A stretch of 64,000 nt of DNA, from positions 1 through 64,000 of the forward strand of contig CAMDQN010000008.1 of NCBI GenBank assembly GCA_945905925.1, in the 5' to 3' direction. The translations under genes were made by a program, and so were the position numbers. The stretch comes from Singulisphaera sp. GP187 (GTDB lineage: Bacteria > Planctomycetota > Planctomycetia > Gemmatales > Gemmataceae). The notes beneath the pieces are model-generated. The model was given only the letters and a program-made list of their open reading frames with translations, was not told the DNA's origin and did no database searches. Each line of letters opens with the position of its first letter. The stretch's first letter is position 1. Below are positions 46,870-56,089 of this stretch, one piece after another.

Positions 46870-46960
46870 CCCCTCCCTGCAGGGAGGGGAGCAAACCTTC
46901 GCGCTTCATCCGACGTCGCAGAGTTCCGAAGGTTCTTTCTCCCCTCCCTGCAGGGAGGGG
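46870..46960. repeat. Pair of CCCCTCCCTGCAGGGAGGGG palindromes
   Basis: The perfect 20-bp palindrome occurs at 46870-46889 and 46941-46960, in the divergent purA-dacB gap, 51 bases apart. The same 20 bases form the core of the element at 56090-56135. Confidence 0.92.
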
Positions 46961-47025
46961 GTGGGGGTGGGTCTGCGCCGTAGCATAACTGTTCCAATCA
47001 TGTCTCACCCGAAAGGCGGTCGCCT

Positions 47026-48588
47026 GTGTTCCGTGCCTGTCCCCCACTCGCGATCGTTCTGCTCACGGTTGCGTGCGCCGTTCCTGCTCCGGCCGCGGCG
47101 CCCGATCCGCTCACCAAAAAGCTCGACGGGGTGCTCGACTCCCCCGACTACAAACACGCGACCTGGGGCGTGCTCGTCGTGGACGCGAAGACCGGTGCGA
47201 CCGTGTACGCGCGCAACCCGGACACGATGCTCGCGCCTGCGTCCGTCACGAAGCTCTTCACCTGCGCGTCGGCGCTCGTCGCGCTCGGGCCAGACCACAA
47301 ACAAGAAACGTGCGTGTACCAGCGCGGACCGACATTCAAGGGTTCGCTTCGCGGCGACCTCATCTTGGTTGCGAGTGGCGACCTGATGCTCGGCGGGCGC
47401 ACGAAGGACGGGAAGACGGTCTTCAAAGACAAGGATCACACCTACGCGAACGGCGGGTTCGGCGACAGCGAGGTAACCGACACCGACCCGCTCGCGGGGT
47501 TGAACGAACTCGCGAAGCAGGTGAAGGCCGCCGGTATCACGCGAATCGAAGGCGAAGTGCTCATCGACGACCGGTTGTTCGCACGTGTTCGTGGCACCGG
47601 TAGCGGCCCGGACACGGTGGCGTCGATCGTCGTGAACGACAACGCGGTCGATGTTCTGGTCACGCCGGGGGAAAAGGAGGGTGACCCCGCAAAGGTGGTG
47701 ACGCGCCCGGAAACGAGCTACTTCAACGTGGACGTGGTCGTGACGACCGGCGCCGCGGACGCCGGGCCAAACCTCCATCTGCTCCCCATCGGTCCGACGC
47801 AGTTCGCCATTCGCGGACGGGTGCCGAAGGGCGGGAAACCACACCTGCGCGTCTACAGCGTGGACGATCCGACGACGTTCGCCCGCGCGCTCTTCATCGA
47901 AGCGCTCCGGCGCAACGGGGTACAGGCTCAAGCCGCAGTGCTGCGCCCCTCCAACAACAACCTGCCCGCGAAGGGTGATTACGAGAAATTCCAGAAGGTC
48001 GCAACGCTCACCTCGGCCCCGTTCAAGGACACCGTTCTCGTCACGCTGAAGGTGAGTCACAACCTGTACGCGAGCGCGCTGCCGTGCCTGGTGGCCGCGT
48101 CGAAGGGCCACAACACCGCGGACGCGGGCCTGAGGGAGCAGCGCAAGATTCTGAAAGATTTGGGCGTGGACACGGACGCGGTATCGTTCGGTGGTGGCGC
48201 CGGCGGCGCGCCCGCGGATCACGCGTCCGCGACGGCGACGGTGCAGCTCATTCAGGGGATGGCGAAGCGCCCGGAGTGGGACGCGTACAAGGCCGCGCTG
48301 CCGGTGCTGGGCGTGGACGGCACGCTCAGCGAGGTGGTGAAGACCGACAGCCCCGCGAAGGGCAAGGTGTTCGCGAAGACCGGCACGCTCATCTGGTACG
48401 ACGCGGTCAACGAGCGGTATCTGCTCAAGAGCAAGGCGCTGGCCGGTACGATGACCACGAAGACCGGCACCGCGATCCATTTCTGCGTGATGGTGAACAA
48501 CGTACCGCTGCCGGAGGGCGTGAGTGCAACCCGCGAGGGAAAGGTTCTCGGCCGTTTGTGCGAACTGCTCTACGAACACGGCCCGTGA
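47026..48588 (+). CDS. dacB: D-alanyl-D-alanine carboxypeptidase/endopeptidase (PBP4 type)
   Basis: A 520-residue class C penicillin-binding protein acting on peptidoglycan cross-links in the periplasm. Signal peptide ends near APAAAPDP. SxxK is SVTK (73-76, nucleophile Ser73) in APASVTKLFTC; SxN is SHN (about 343) in VSHNLYASALP; KTG is at about 450 in FAKTGTL. The large inserted domain of the PBP4 group lies between. It supports presence of some peptidoglycan in this organism. GTG at 47026 begins the signal sequence. Confidence 0.93.
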   Translation: MFRACPPLAIVLLTVACAVPAPAAAPDPLTKKLDGVLDSPDYKHATWGVLVVDAKTGATVYARNPDTMLAPASVTKLFTCASALVALGPDHKQETCVYQRGPTFKGSLRGDLILVASGDLMLGGRTKDGKTVFKDKDHTYANGGFGDSEVTDTDPLAGLNELAKQVKAAGITRIEGEVLIDDRLFARVRGTGSGPDTVASIVVNDNAVDVLVTPGEKEGDPAKVVTRPETSYFNVDVVVTTGAADAGPNLHLLPIGPTQFAIRGRVPKGGKPHLRVYSVDDPTTFARALFIEALRRNGVQAQAAVLRPSNNNLPAKGDYEKFQKVATLTSAPFKDTVLVTLKVSHNLYASALPCLVAASKGHNTADAGLREQRKILKDLGVDTDAVSFGGGAGGAPADHASATATVQLIQGMAKRPEWDAYKAALPVLGVDGTLSEVVKTDSPAKGKVFAKTGTLIWYDAVNERYLLKSKALAGTMTTKTGTAIHFCVMVNNVPLPEGVSATREGKVLGRLCELLYEHGP

Positions 48589-48641
48589 ATAAAGCGCCGG
48601 GAGCAACCGAGCGTTGCAATTCAAGCGATCGTTCGCCTCGC

Positions 48642-51600
48642 TCACTTCCCGATCTTGAACCGCCGTTCGATACGCGTGATGTTGCCCTGCTTGTCGGCCA
48701 CGCTCACGGTCAACGTGCCGGTCGGCAACTCCGTCAGCGGCTTCGATAGTTCCCACACCCGCACGCTCTGCGTCGTCGCCTTGAACTTCGGTGCGAGGTT
48801 CTCACCGGCCGGCACGCCATCGAGCGCGAAGTCGGCCGTAACGCGCAGGCTCTCGGCGTTCAGTCCGCTACCGTAATCGTGCGTCCCGATCACGATTCGC
48901 GACAGGTTCGCGTTCTTGCCCGGGAGCGGGTAGGTGAGCGCGAGCGTCGGGCGCTGGTCGTCGAGCATCCACCCAAAACCAGCAGCTTGCGGGTTCTTCG
49001 AGTCGTAGTCGAGGTCGATCGGGCACCCGAGATCGACCCACCGCGCGATGGTTCGCTTCTGCTCTTCGCTGATTGGGATGCCACCGCCCCAGCCGAGTGG
49101 CGGCATCACCTTCCCGGTGTAGTCGAGGTCTGCCTTCGATTTGTTCTTCTGAAGGTCTACTTCCTCGCCCTTGTGGAACAACTTCCCGCTGCCGGGAACC
49201 TTCTCGGAAGGATGGTCGTCGTTGCTAAAGCCGTCGAGCCGTTCGCCGTAGACCTTCCACACGAGCAGACTGCGCCGCGACTGGAACTTGCGAACGTAGC
49301 GGCTCGCGTTCTGCGAACCCCACGAGTCCCACCCCGCCGGCTTGTGGCCGAACTTCGCGCGCTCGTCGAGCGCGAGCCGATAGTACGTGCCCGGGAACTT
49401 CCCGAGGTTCTCACGGTCCACGAGCGCGTCGTCCGCGTCGAGGTCGAGGTTCCCATCCGGTTTCTTGCCGTCCTTCGACGTGTGGCACGACGCGCAGTGC
49501 TTCGCGAGGATCGGCTTCACGTCGCGCCAGTACTCGACGTTCAGCGGCCCGTTCTCGACGTACCGCAACCCGCTCTCGTCTTTCGCGTCCCACTTCGTCT
49601 TGCTCTCGTCTTTCGCTTTCTCCGTCAGAATTGGCGTGGTGTTGACGAGATCCCACACCTTGTAATCAGGCTTGCCAGCAATCGTGTTCTTGAACTCGGT
49701 CGGTGCCTGGCTGTGCGAGTGGCACCCGCCGCAGTCGTTGCGCACTTCGCCGGGGCGGAGTTGGTGCCAGGTCTGCGCCGCGTTCAGCACCATGCCGCGT
49801 TTGTCGATGGTCTGGAACGTGAAGCCTGTGTCCGCGGGAATCTTGGCGAGGAAACTGGTGTCGGGGTTTCCGTCCGGGTCGCGGGGTTGCGTGTCCTTCT
49901 CGAACTTGCGCAGCGGAATCTCGCCCAACACGCGCAACCGTTCGCCGGCGTGGTTGTAGTACCGGCGACCGGAGTTCGCGCCTTTCCGGTCGGTGGTCGG
50001 TTCCATCGCAAGCACGCGAACCGCGTGGATGTCGTCGTTGGTGTACAGCCCGGCTTCGGCGCCTTGATTGTGCCAGTTGAGCGGTGGGCCGTTCCCGTGG
50101 CTCGTGAACGGATCAAGCCCCTTCCACGGGTCATTGTTCTTGCCGACGTAGCCCGCGGTCACGCCTTTCGTCAGCCCGCCGTTCGGATAGCTCTCGCGCT
50201 TGTAGAAGCTCGACGTGCCGACCAACCCGAACGGCGTGCCTTCGGGAAGGTGCTTCGAGAGCTTGCCGTTGTTCGCGATGTGCGCGATGTTGCGCGGCTC
50301 CTTGATGCCATAAATGCGGCTGTACGGTACCACTGCGCGTGGCCAACACTCGTTGTACTCAGGGTCGTTCTTGATCAGCCGCATCTCGCTCGGCGAGTTC
50401 ACGACCTTGCCGCTTTTGATCAAGTAGATGCCGCCATCGAGTTCCGGCGGGTAACTGTACTGGTGGTTGACCGGTCCCGGTGAGTAGCACGTCAGAAGGT
50501 GATTGGCCGGCGCGCTGCTGGGGTGCGTGAACTTGCCGACCGCGGGTGAGGTCTTGTCACCGCGAACGGCCCGATCCGCCGGCCCTTCGAGACCGTGCGT
50601 GAACGGCGTGAACGAGACGCTGTGGCTCGGCATGAACGGCATCTTGTAGGTGCGCGGGTTGCCGTTGTCGTTGCGCCCATAGCGCCAACCGTTGTTGGCT
50701 GCCATGTTCGCCGGGCCGAACGCGGGGTAGCCGTGGTCGGTGGCTGGGAGCACGTCGGCGAAACGGTTCTGGTTCAGGAACTCGGGCGGGAACGAACTGT
50801 CCTTGAAGTCGAAGCCCCACACTGGGTCATACGCGAGCAACGGGTTGTACCCCGGTCGCGCGAGTTTGATGTACGCGCCGAACCCGCTGTTGTTCTGGTT
50901 GTAGTACTGCTCGATCACGATCTCGCGGTTGGAGAGCTGCGCCTGGAAGTGGAAGCCGTTGGGCGCGCCGCCCGGATCGAACGCGCTGACGAGCGGGTTC
51001 CAGTTCGTGCCGTCCGGGTTGATCGTCCAGATACCCCACAGAATGTCGCTGCGCGCACCTTGCGATTCGAGCGTGCTGTACATGATGCGGCCATCGACCA
51101 GCACGACCGGGTGCAGCGCGCCCGCGAGGTTGTGGTGCCCGATCTTCTCCAGGTTAGTCGGCACTTCGGTGTCGCCGATGTCGGTGTCGCGGTCGTCCAT
51201 CACGAACAGTTGGAGGCACACCGCAGGGTAGCCCTTCGCGGGCCTGAAACCGTCGCGATTTGAAGTAAACGCGAGTCGTCCGCCGGGCAGCGGGCACGGC
51301 CCCATGTTGTACACGCCATACTCGAAGTGCGACTTGCCTTGCTCCGACTTGCGGTAATCACTCGACCAGTTCGCGGCGCCGAGGTTCGGGCTGAACCGCT
51401 GGTTGGTGAGGCGCACGATTTTCTTGGTTTTCAGGTGAATCTTGTAGATGTCGCCGCCCTGCTTCGGCGGGTTCCACTGGCTTGCCTTCTGCATGTTGTG
51501 GAGCAGCACGTAATAGCACCACTCCGCGTCGAACGAGATGACCGGGTCGGTCACGGAGCCGTCGCCGCCGGCGACGAGCACTTCTTCTTTGCCGTCGGGG

Positions 51601-51863
51601 TGAAGCAGCATGAGGTCCGCACCGGGTTCGATCGTGACCGGGGAGGAGAAGTCCGAGAAGTACCGCTTGTGCGTCTTGTCGCCGGCGCGCTTCGCGCGAA
51701 CGTACACGATGTCGTAGTCGTACTTCACCGCCTTGTCGGTGGTGATGGCTGGCACCTTCGTGTCGATGGGGTCGAGGTACTTCTCTTCCTTCGGCTTCTT
51801 GTCCTGCGCGGGCAGCGCGAGCGCGAGGGCGATGAGAACGCAAGAGGCGAGCAGAGTTCGCAT
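48642..51863 (-). CDS. Large exported diheme beta-propeller protein (hydrazine-synthase-alpha-like)
   Basis: A 1073-residue exported protein. Signal peptide (MRTLLASCVLIALALALPAQ). The first 600 residues form a PD40/WD-like propeller (FSSPVTIEPGADLMLLHPDG, GGDIYKIHLKTKKIVRLTNQ). Two c-type heme sites follow: CGGCH (711-715, in NDCGGCHSHSQAP) and CASCH (790-794, in AKHCASCHTSKDG). A PSCyt-like tail with GKVMPPLGWGGGIP and WVDLGCPID closes the protein. The whole layout resembles the alpha subunit of anammox hydrazine synthase and its widespread planctomycete relatives, but heme-ligand details differ and no beta/gamma subunit is present, so no anammox role is inferred. Last gene of the DUF1501-LamG-diheme operon. 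Confidence 0.8.
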   Translation of the reverse strand: MRTLLASCVLIALALALPAQDKKPKEEKYLDPIDTKVPAITTDKAVKYDYDIVYVRAKRAGDKTHKRYFSDFSSPVTIEPGADLMLLHPDGKEEVLVAGGDGSVTDPVISFDAEWCYYVLLHNMQKASQWNPPKQGGDIYKIHLKTKKIVRLTNQRFSPNLGAANWSSDYRKSEQGKSHFEYGVYNMGPCPLPGGRLAFTSNRDGFRPAKGYPAVCLQLFVMDDRDTDIGDTEVPTNLEKIGHHNLAGALHPVVLVDGRIMYSTLESQGARSDILWGIWTINPDGTNWNPLVSAFDPGGAPNGFHFQAQLSNREIVIEQYYNQNNSGFGAYIKLARPGYNPLLAYDPVWGFDFKDSSFPPEFLNQNRFADVLPATDHGYPAFGPANMAANNGWRYGRNDNGNPRTYKMPFMPSHSVSFTPFTHGLEGPADRAVRGDKTSPAVGKFTHPSSAPANHLLTCYSPGPVNHQYSYPPELDGGIYLIKSGKVVNSPSEMRLIKNDPEYNECWPRAVVPYSRIYGIKEPRNIAHIANNGKLSKHLPEGTPFGLVGTSSFYKRESYPNGGLTKGVTAGYVGKNNDPWKGLDPFTSHGNGPPLNWHNQGAEAGLYTNDDIHAVRVLAMEPTTDRKGANSGRRYYNHAGERLRVLGEIPLRKFEKDTQPRDPDGNPDTSFLAKIPADTGFTFQTIDKRGMVLNAAQTWHQLRPGEVRNDCGGCHSHSQAPTEFKNTIAGKPDYKVWDLVNTTPILTEKAKDESKTKWDAKDESGLRYVENGPLNVEYWRDVKPILAKHCASCHTSKDGKKPDGNLDLDADDALVDRENLGKFPGTYYRLALDERAKFGHKPAGWDSWGSQNASRYVRKFQSRRSLLVWKVYGERLDGFSNDDHPSEKVPGSGKLFHKGEEVDLQKNKSKADLDYTGKVMPPLGWGGGIPISEEQKRTIARWVDLGCPIDLDYDSKNPQAAGFGWMLDDQRPTLALTYPLPGKNANLSRIVIGTHDYGSGLNAESLRVTADFALDGVPAGENLAPKFKATTQSVRVWELSKPLTELPTGTLTVSVADKQGNITRIERRFKIGK

Positions 51864-51897
51864 GGCAGCTTGTGGAGAGAGGGAATGGGGTGGGTGC

Positions 51898-52773
51898 TTA
51901 CGGGCGGAGGTCGCGGATGCCGTTCTTGAGTCCATACACGCGATCGACCTCCGCGTCAGTGAGCGCGCGGTCGAACACAGCGAGGTCATCTTGGTAGCCG
52001 ACGTAGGCGGCGCCGAGGACAAGAAGCACCTTCGCGGGATCCCACTCGAATCGCAGATCCCACTTCTCGATAGAGCCTTGTAGTTTGCCGTTGATGAAGA
52101 GTTTGCCGCGCGGCGAGTTCGCCTTGTCGTTGAGGTTCTCCACCGTGAACGCAACGTGAGTCCACTTCTCCCGCGAGAACGGAGCCTTTTCGACCTGCAC
52201 CATCGGCCGCTTCTTGAACGGGATGTCGCCCCACGCCTTGTTGTCGGGGTTCCAGATGTTGAACAGCGGGCGGATCGCGTAGCGGAAGTACCGCGGCGTC
52301 TCGTCCTTCGACCACTCGCAGAAGATGTAGCCCTTCTTGGTGTCGTCGCCGATGATCTGGAGCGGGTCGCAATAGCCCGGTTCGAGATCCTTGTCCGGGT
52401 TCAGCCTGAGCCACGCGGAGACGGTGCAACTCCAGCTCTTGGCGTTGTAGCCGAGGACGTCTTTGTCCTTGAACGACGGGCGCGTATTCCCCTTCTTGGG
52501 GAAGTGCAGCGCCCCGCCGAACTTCCCCGCGTCGGCCACGATCTTCGCTTCCTCATTCGGCTTGGCCTGAACGAGTTCCTTGCCCTGCTGAACGTAGCAC
52601 TTCTTGTCGCCGCGAGAGTAGTCCGCGTCGAGTCCCTTGTCGAACGACGCGTGCAGCGTCAGCGATTTGGCAAGCGCCGCGAGCGTCTCTTGCTCCTTGT
52701 CCTTGGCGCGCGCGGGCGCGCAAACAACGGTGGCAAAGGCAACAAGGGCACTGAAGAGAAGAAGAACTCGCAT
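51898..52773 (-). CDS. LamG-like (concanavalin-fold) secreted protein
   Basis: A 291-residue exported protein. Signal peptide MRVLLLFSALVAFATVVCAP then a LamG/laminin-G-like jelly-roll fold: SLTLHASFDKGLDADYSRG (start of the fold), SWSCTVSAWLRLNPDKDLEP, ARGKLFINGKLQGSIEKW-like beta strands and the ending FDRALTDAEVDRVYGLK, the hallmark LamG closing. Such domains bind sugars or proteins. It starts 62 bases after the DUF1501 stop and stops 34 bases before the diheme gene. Confidence 0.85.
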   Translation of the reverse strand: MRVLLLFSALVAFATVVCAPARAKDKEQETLAALAKSLTLHASFDKGLDADYSRGDKKCYVQQGKELVQAKPNEEAKIVADAGKFGGALHFPKKGNTRPSFKDKDVLGYNAKSWSCTVSAWLRLNPDKDLEPGYCDPLQIIGDDTKKGYIFCEWSKDETPRYFRYAIRPLFNIWNPDNKAWGDIPFKKRPMVQVEKAPFSREKWTHVAFTVENLNDKANSPRGKLFINGKLQGSIEKWDLRFEWDPAKVLLVLGAAYVGYQDDLAVFDRALTDAEVDRVYGLKNGIRDLRP

Positions 52774-52835
52774 GGGAGGTGCTGCTAAGGGGTGAACAAT
52801 GGGTTTAGCGGCGTCGCCACAGGCGACAACCAACG

Positions 52836-54272
52836 TCACGCCATGATCTCGCGAATCGGTTGGCCTCCATGCGAGATCCCGAACGGGCGCCCGGTCTTGT
52901 CGGGCACCATCGACTCGTGGTCAATGCCGAGACACTGGTAGATCGTCGCGCAGATGTCCGCGGTACTCACGGGCCGGTCTTTCACGTAAGCGGCCTGCGC
53001 GTCGGACGCGCCGCACACGGTTCCGCCCTTGATCCCCGCACCGGCGAATACCACCGAGTAGCAGTGCGTCCAGTGGTCGCGGCCGGCGTTCGCGTTGATC
53101 TTCGGCGTGCGGCCCATCTCACTCATCACCACAACTAACGTGTCGTCCAGTGTGCCGCGGTCCGTCAGGTCTTCGAGCAGCGCCGTGAACGTCTGGTCGA
53201 AGTGCGGGAGCTTGTTCTCCTTCATGATGCTGAAGTTCTTCGTGTGCGTGTCCCACGCGTCGTAATCGACCTTCACGCGGTCCCAGAACAGATCCCACGT
53301 CACGTTCACGAACCGCACGCCTTCTTCGATCAGCTTGCGGCCGATCAGCGTGCTGTGCCCGAACAGCGTGCGGCCGTAGCGGTCGAGCAGGCGTGGGTCT
53401 TCCTTCGAGAGGTCGAAACACGCTTTCATCTTCGACGCGGTGAGCAGCCCGAAGGCTCGCTGTTGAAGACGGTCGTAGCCGCCGATGGTGCCGTCGCCTT
53501 CCAACAGTTTCGCGCGAGCGTCGATCTGTTGGAGCAGCGAGCGCCGGTCGTTCAACCGGTCGATGGTGAGGTCCGTCTCGAACGCGGTGTTCGGCAGAAT
53601 CGGCGCTCCGCGAACGACCGCCGGTTTGCCCTGCACCGGAGTTACGCCTGGGTCGGCGTAAGGCGCGCACTCCGAAGTGAGCGGGTCGAAGCGGCGACCG
53701 AGCAGACCGGCGTAAGGCCCGGCGCGGCGGAACACTTGACCCCACCCGAGCCAGCACGGGAGGTATGCGTAGTCGGGCATGTCGCCGCGCCCGGCGCGGA
53801 GGTATTCGCACACGCTACCCATGCTCGGCGGGTCGGAGTCTCGCGGGTGCTGGTCCGGCATCAGCCCTTCAAAGCCGGTGTAACTCGGCAGGCAGTTGTG
53901 ACAGCCTGCCTTGTGGTTCACCGAGCGCACGATCGCGGCTTTGTGCATCCACTTCGAGGTTCGCGGGAGATGCTCACTGATCTTCACGCCGCTGGCGGAA
54001 GTCGAGATCGGTTTGAACTCACCGCGAACTTCGGCTGCCGCGTCGGGCTTCAAGTCCCACATGTCTTGCGTCGGCGCGCCGCCGAGCAGGTACAGCAGGA
54101 TGACGTTCTTGGCTTTGCCGGGTCGCGTGCCGGCGGGTTTCTTCGCTTCGGCGGCGAGCAGATTGGGCAGCGTGAAGTTGCTTCCCAAAAGCGTGAGCGC
54201 ACCGGCTGCGAGCGTTTCGCGCCGCGTGACGCCGTCGCACGTGCGTCGCGGGCTACCGTGCATGGTGATCAT
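52836..54272 (-). CDS. DUF1501 Tat-exported sulfatase-like protein
   Basis: A 478-residue protein. The N-terminal TRRETLAAGALTLLGSN is a twin-arginine signal. VILLYLLGGAPTQDMWDLKP (about 58-77) is the DUF1501 opening, which is related to alkaline-phosphatase/sulfatase superfamily folds; HNCLPSYTGFEGL and VVVMSEMGRTPKINANAGRD and HWTHCYSVVFAGAGIKGG are family motifs. In planctomycetes DUF1501 usually pairs with DUF1549/DUF1553 cytochrome proteins; here the partner is the diheme propeller instead. First of three genes. Confidence 0.9.
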   Translation of the reverse strand: MITMHGSPRRTCDGVTRRETLAAGALTLLGSNFTLPNLLAAEAKKPAGTRPGKAKNVILLYLLGGAPTQDMWDLKPDAAAEVRGEFKPISTSASGVKISEHLPRTSKWMHKAAIVRSVNHKAGCHNCLPSYTGFEGLMPDQHPRDSDPPSMGSVCEYLRAGRGDMPDYAYLPCWLGWGQVFRRAGPYAGLLGRRFDPLTSECAPYADPGVTPVQGKPAVVRGAPILPNTAFETDLTIDRLNDRRSLLQQIDARAKLLEGDGTIGGYDRLQQRAFGLLTASKMKACFDLSKEDPRLLDRYGRTLFGHSTLIGRKLIEEGVRFVNVTWDLFWDRVKVDYDAWDTHTKNFSIMKENKLPHFDQTFTALLEDLTDRGTLDDTLVVVMSEMGRTPKINANAGRDHWTHCYSVVFAGAGIKGGTVCGASDAQAAYVKDRPVSTADICATIYQCLGIDHESMVPDKTGRPFGISHGGQPIREIMA

Positions 54273-54381
54273 GACGCGCTCTCCGGGAGGGAGTAAGGTG
54301 GGAAGCGCCGGCGGGATTCACCTGACTCTACGCGACCGGCGGAGGGGGTGCAACGGTTGTTTCGCCGTTGGGGCACGGGTT

Positions 54382-54401
54382 CACAGGGCTTCCGCCCTGT
54401 G
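54382..54401 (-). terminator. Hairpin upstream of DUF1501 operon
   Basis: CACAGGGC / GCCCTGTG, 8-bp perfect stem with a TTCC loop, 7 bases after the bifunctional-nuclease-family stop. It separates that gene from the DUF1501 operon on the same strand. Confidence 0.55.
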
Positions 54402-54408
54402 CTTTGAT

Positions 54409-54813
54409 TCACTCCTCTTCTTCCAGCGCCTCACCCAGAACGGCTTCGTTCACGTAGATCGGCACGCGGTTCGCGACCGCGACCGCGATCGCATCGCTCG
54501 GCCGGCAGTCCACTTCGGTCAACTCGCCGTCCTTGCGGATGCGGAGCTTCGCGAAGTACGTGTGTTCTTTCAGGTCGCTAATCACGATGTCCTGAATCTC
54601 CCCACCCATCTGCTCCACGATGGTGGTGATGAGGTCGTGTGTGAGCGGGCGCGGCGTCTGAATACCCTTCACGCGGCGGTCGATGCTCGTGGCCTCGAAG
54701 ATGCCGATGACGATGGGGAAGTTGCGCGCCCCTTCCACTTCCTTGAGGACGACGATCTGGTGTTCCACCAGTTCGCTGATGATGATCCGGCGGAGTTCCA
54801 TCTGGACAGGCAT
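54409..54813 (-). CDS. Bifunctional nuclease (BFN/DUF151) family protein
   Basis: A 134-residue protein nearly all one BFN domain: ELRRIIISELVEHQIVVLKE, RNFPIVIGIFEATSIDR, then DCRPSDAIAVAVANRVPIYV (about 100-119), the family signature. The plant homolog is described as a bifunctional RNase/DNase; bacterial roles are unclear. The start is the ATG at 54813, or the one at 54801. The ATG lies in the arm of the heptad-repeat element, with no ribosome binding site. Divergent from the phosphatase gene. Confidence 0.9.
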   Translation of the reverse strand: MPVQMELRRIIISELVEHQIVVLKEVEGARNFPIVIGIFEATSIDRRVKGIQTPRPLTHDLITTIVEQMGGEIQDIVISDLKEHTYFAKLRIRKDGELTEVDCRPSDAIAVAVANRVPIYVNEAVLGEALEEEE

Positions 54814-54918
54814 CGGTATTTCGTGTTTGGTGTTTAGTGTTGCGCCGCAACTCGCAGCGTCGGCTACACGAAATACTAAACACCAAACACCAAACACCAA
54901 ACACGAAAAGCCGATGCC
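54809..54918. repeat. Heptad-repeat palindrome holding both divergent start codons
   Basis: Left arm 54809-54841 and right arm 54872-54918 with CCAAACA-type 7-bp units (four in the right arm). Reverse complement of the left arm matches the right; GGCATCGG and CCGATGCC, containing the two start codons, form the outer edges. The region replaces the ribosome binding sites of both genes. Confidence 0.85.
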
Positions 54919-56083
54919 CACACCTGCGACGATCCTGTTGAGCAGCCTCCAGGGTCGGGCCGGCGACGGTGAGTTGCGGAAACTCGTCGCGTCGGTGGGG
55001 TTCGCGGTCGCGGATCACTCGCTCGGGTCGGCGCCGGCCGTGGACTTCGAGCCGGTCGTGGTCGCGGTCATCGACACGGGCGAGCGAGTCGAAGTGGCTG
55101 CGGCGCAAACGCGGCGCTGGCGGGCCGAACTCGGCGACCAGATCGTGCCGGTGTTGTGGATCGCGTCCGCGGAGTTGGTCGCGACCGGTCTGGACGCGGG
55201 CGCCGATGTGGTTCTCGCGCGCCCGGTCGACCCGGTGACGTTTCTGGCGCACCTCCGCGCGCTAGCCCGCACGCGGGCGAACGCGGCGCGCACCGCAGTT
55301 CGCGCCGCCGAAGCCCGGTTGCTCGGTGATCAGTTGAAGCGGGCGCTCGCACACCTTGACCGCGAACAGGACATGGCACGCCGGGTCCGCGCGACGTTCC
55401 TGCCGAAGTCGTTCCCACAAGTCGGGAGCGTGCGGTTTCACGTACGCTATCACGCCCGAAACCGCGCCGGGGGCGACTTCCATGACGTGCGGCGTCTCGA
55501 CGAACACCATGTCGGGTTCTTCGTCGGCGACGTGAGCGGCACCGAGACCGCCACGGGCGGGTTGCTCGGCGCGTTCGTTCAGCAGTCCGTTGTGCTGAAG
55601 GAGATTACCGGGCACAGTTACCGCGTCGTTCCGCCGAACGAAGTGTTGAGTGCCGTGAACCGGCAGTTGGCTGACCTCGGCGCCGACGAGTTACCGCTCG
55701 TTGCGATGCTCGTCGGCGTGCTGAACGCGAAGACCGGTGCCCTCACCCTCGCGCGGGCCGGGTTGCCGACACCGGTTCATGTTCCCGCGGACGGTGCGCC
55801 GGGCGTGTGGGCGACCCCGGGTCCGTTCCTCAGCACCGCGGACACCACCTATCAACTTCTCTCCAACACGCTGAAGCCCGGCGACCGGCTTCTCATCGGC
55901 ACCGACGGCACGCGAGCCGACGGAGACCCCGGCTCTGGCGGAACCGATTGCTTGCTCGAAGCCGCCACGAAGCACCGCGCCTTGACCGGCCCCGGCTTCG
56001 TCGATGCGGTCGCGTGCGAGTTGCTTCAACAGGTACGCCACGCCGACGACTTCACGCTGTTGGGTGTGGAGATGATGGTGTAA
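54914..56083 (+). CDS. Receiver-like / SpoIIE-type PP2C phosphatase
   Basis: A 389-residue two-domain protein. Residues 1-115 look like a response-regulator-like domain with a degenerate phosphorylation site (VVVAVIDTGERVE; DQIVPVLWIASAE). A coiled linker (ARLLGDQLKRALAHLDREQD) leads to a PP2C SpoIIE/RsbU domain from about 155 to 385: FLPKSFPQVGSVRFHVRYHA, RAGGDFHDVRRLDEHHVGFF and VGDVSGTETATGGLLGAF carry the metal-binding Asp. Such phosphatases control anti-anti-sigma partner switching or other Ser/Thr phosphoproteins; the target is not nearby. ATG at 54914 has no ribosome binding site and lies inside the heptad palindrome. Confidence 0.88.
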   Translation: MPTPATILLSSLQGRAGDGELRKLVASVGFAVADHSLGSAPAVDFEPVVVAVIDTGERVEVAAAQTRRWRAELGDQIVPVLWIASAELVATGLDAGADVVLARPVDPVTFLAHLRALARTRANAARTAVRAAEARLLGDQLKRALAHLDREQDMARRVRATFLPKSFPQVGSVRFHVRYHARNRAGGDFHDVRRLDEHHVGFFVGDVSGTETATGGLLGAFVQQSVVLKEITGHSYRVVPPNEVLSAVNRQLADLGADELPLVAMLVGVLNAKTGALTLARAGLPTPVHVPADGAPGVWATPGPFLSTADTTYQLLSNTLKPGDRLLIGTDGTRADGDPGSGGTDCLLEAATKHRALTGPGFVDAVACELLQQVRHADDFTLLGVEMMV

Positions 56084-56089
56084 CGCGGC

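Noticed and set aside
47005-48756. 583-residue minus-strand open frame over dacB
   Set aside because: Antisense to a clear PBP4 with all three active-site motifs.
48879-50483. 534-residue plus-strand open frame
   Set aside because: Antisense to the diheme propeller protein; Arg/Val-rich shadow.
48642-51863. Possible evidence for anammox metabolism from the hydrazine-synthase-like protein
   Set aside because: No beta or gamma subunit or hydrazine dehydrogenase is present; relatives of this protein occur in non-anammox planctomycetes.
54809-54918. Heptad repeats considered as a CRISPR array or replication iterons
   Set aside because: Units are 7 bp without spacers, the element is palindromic and no cas, rep or dnaA gene is near.
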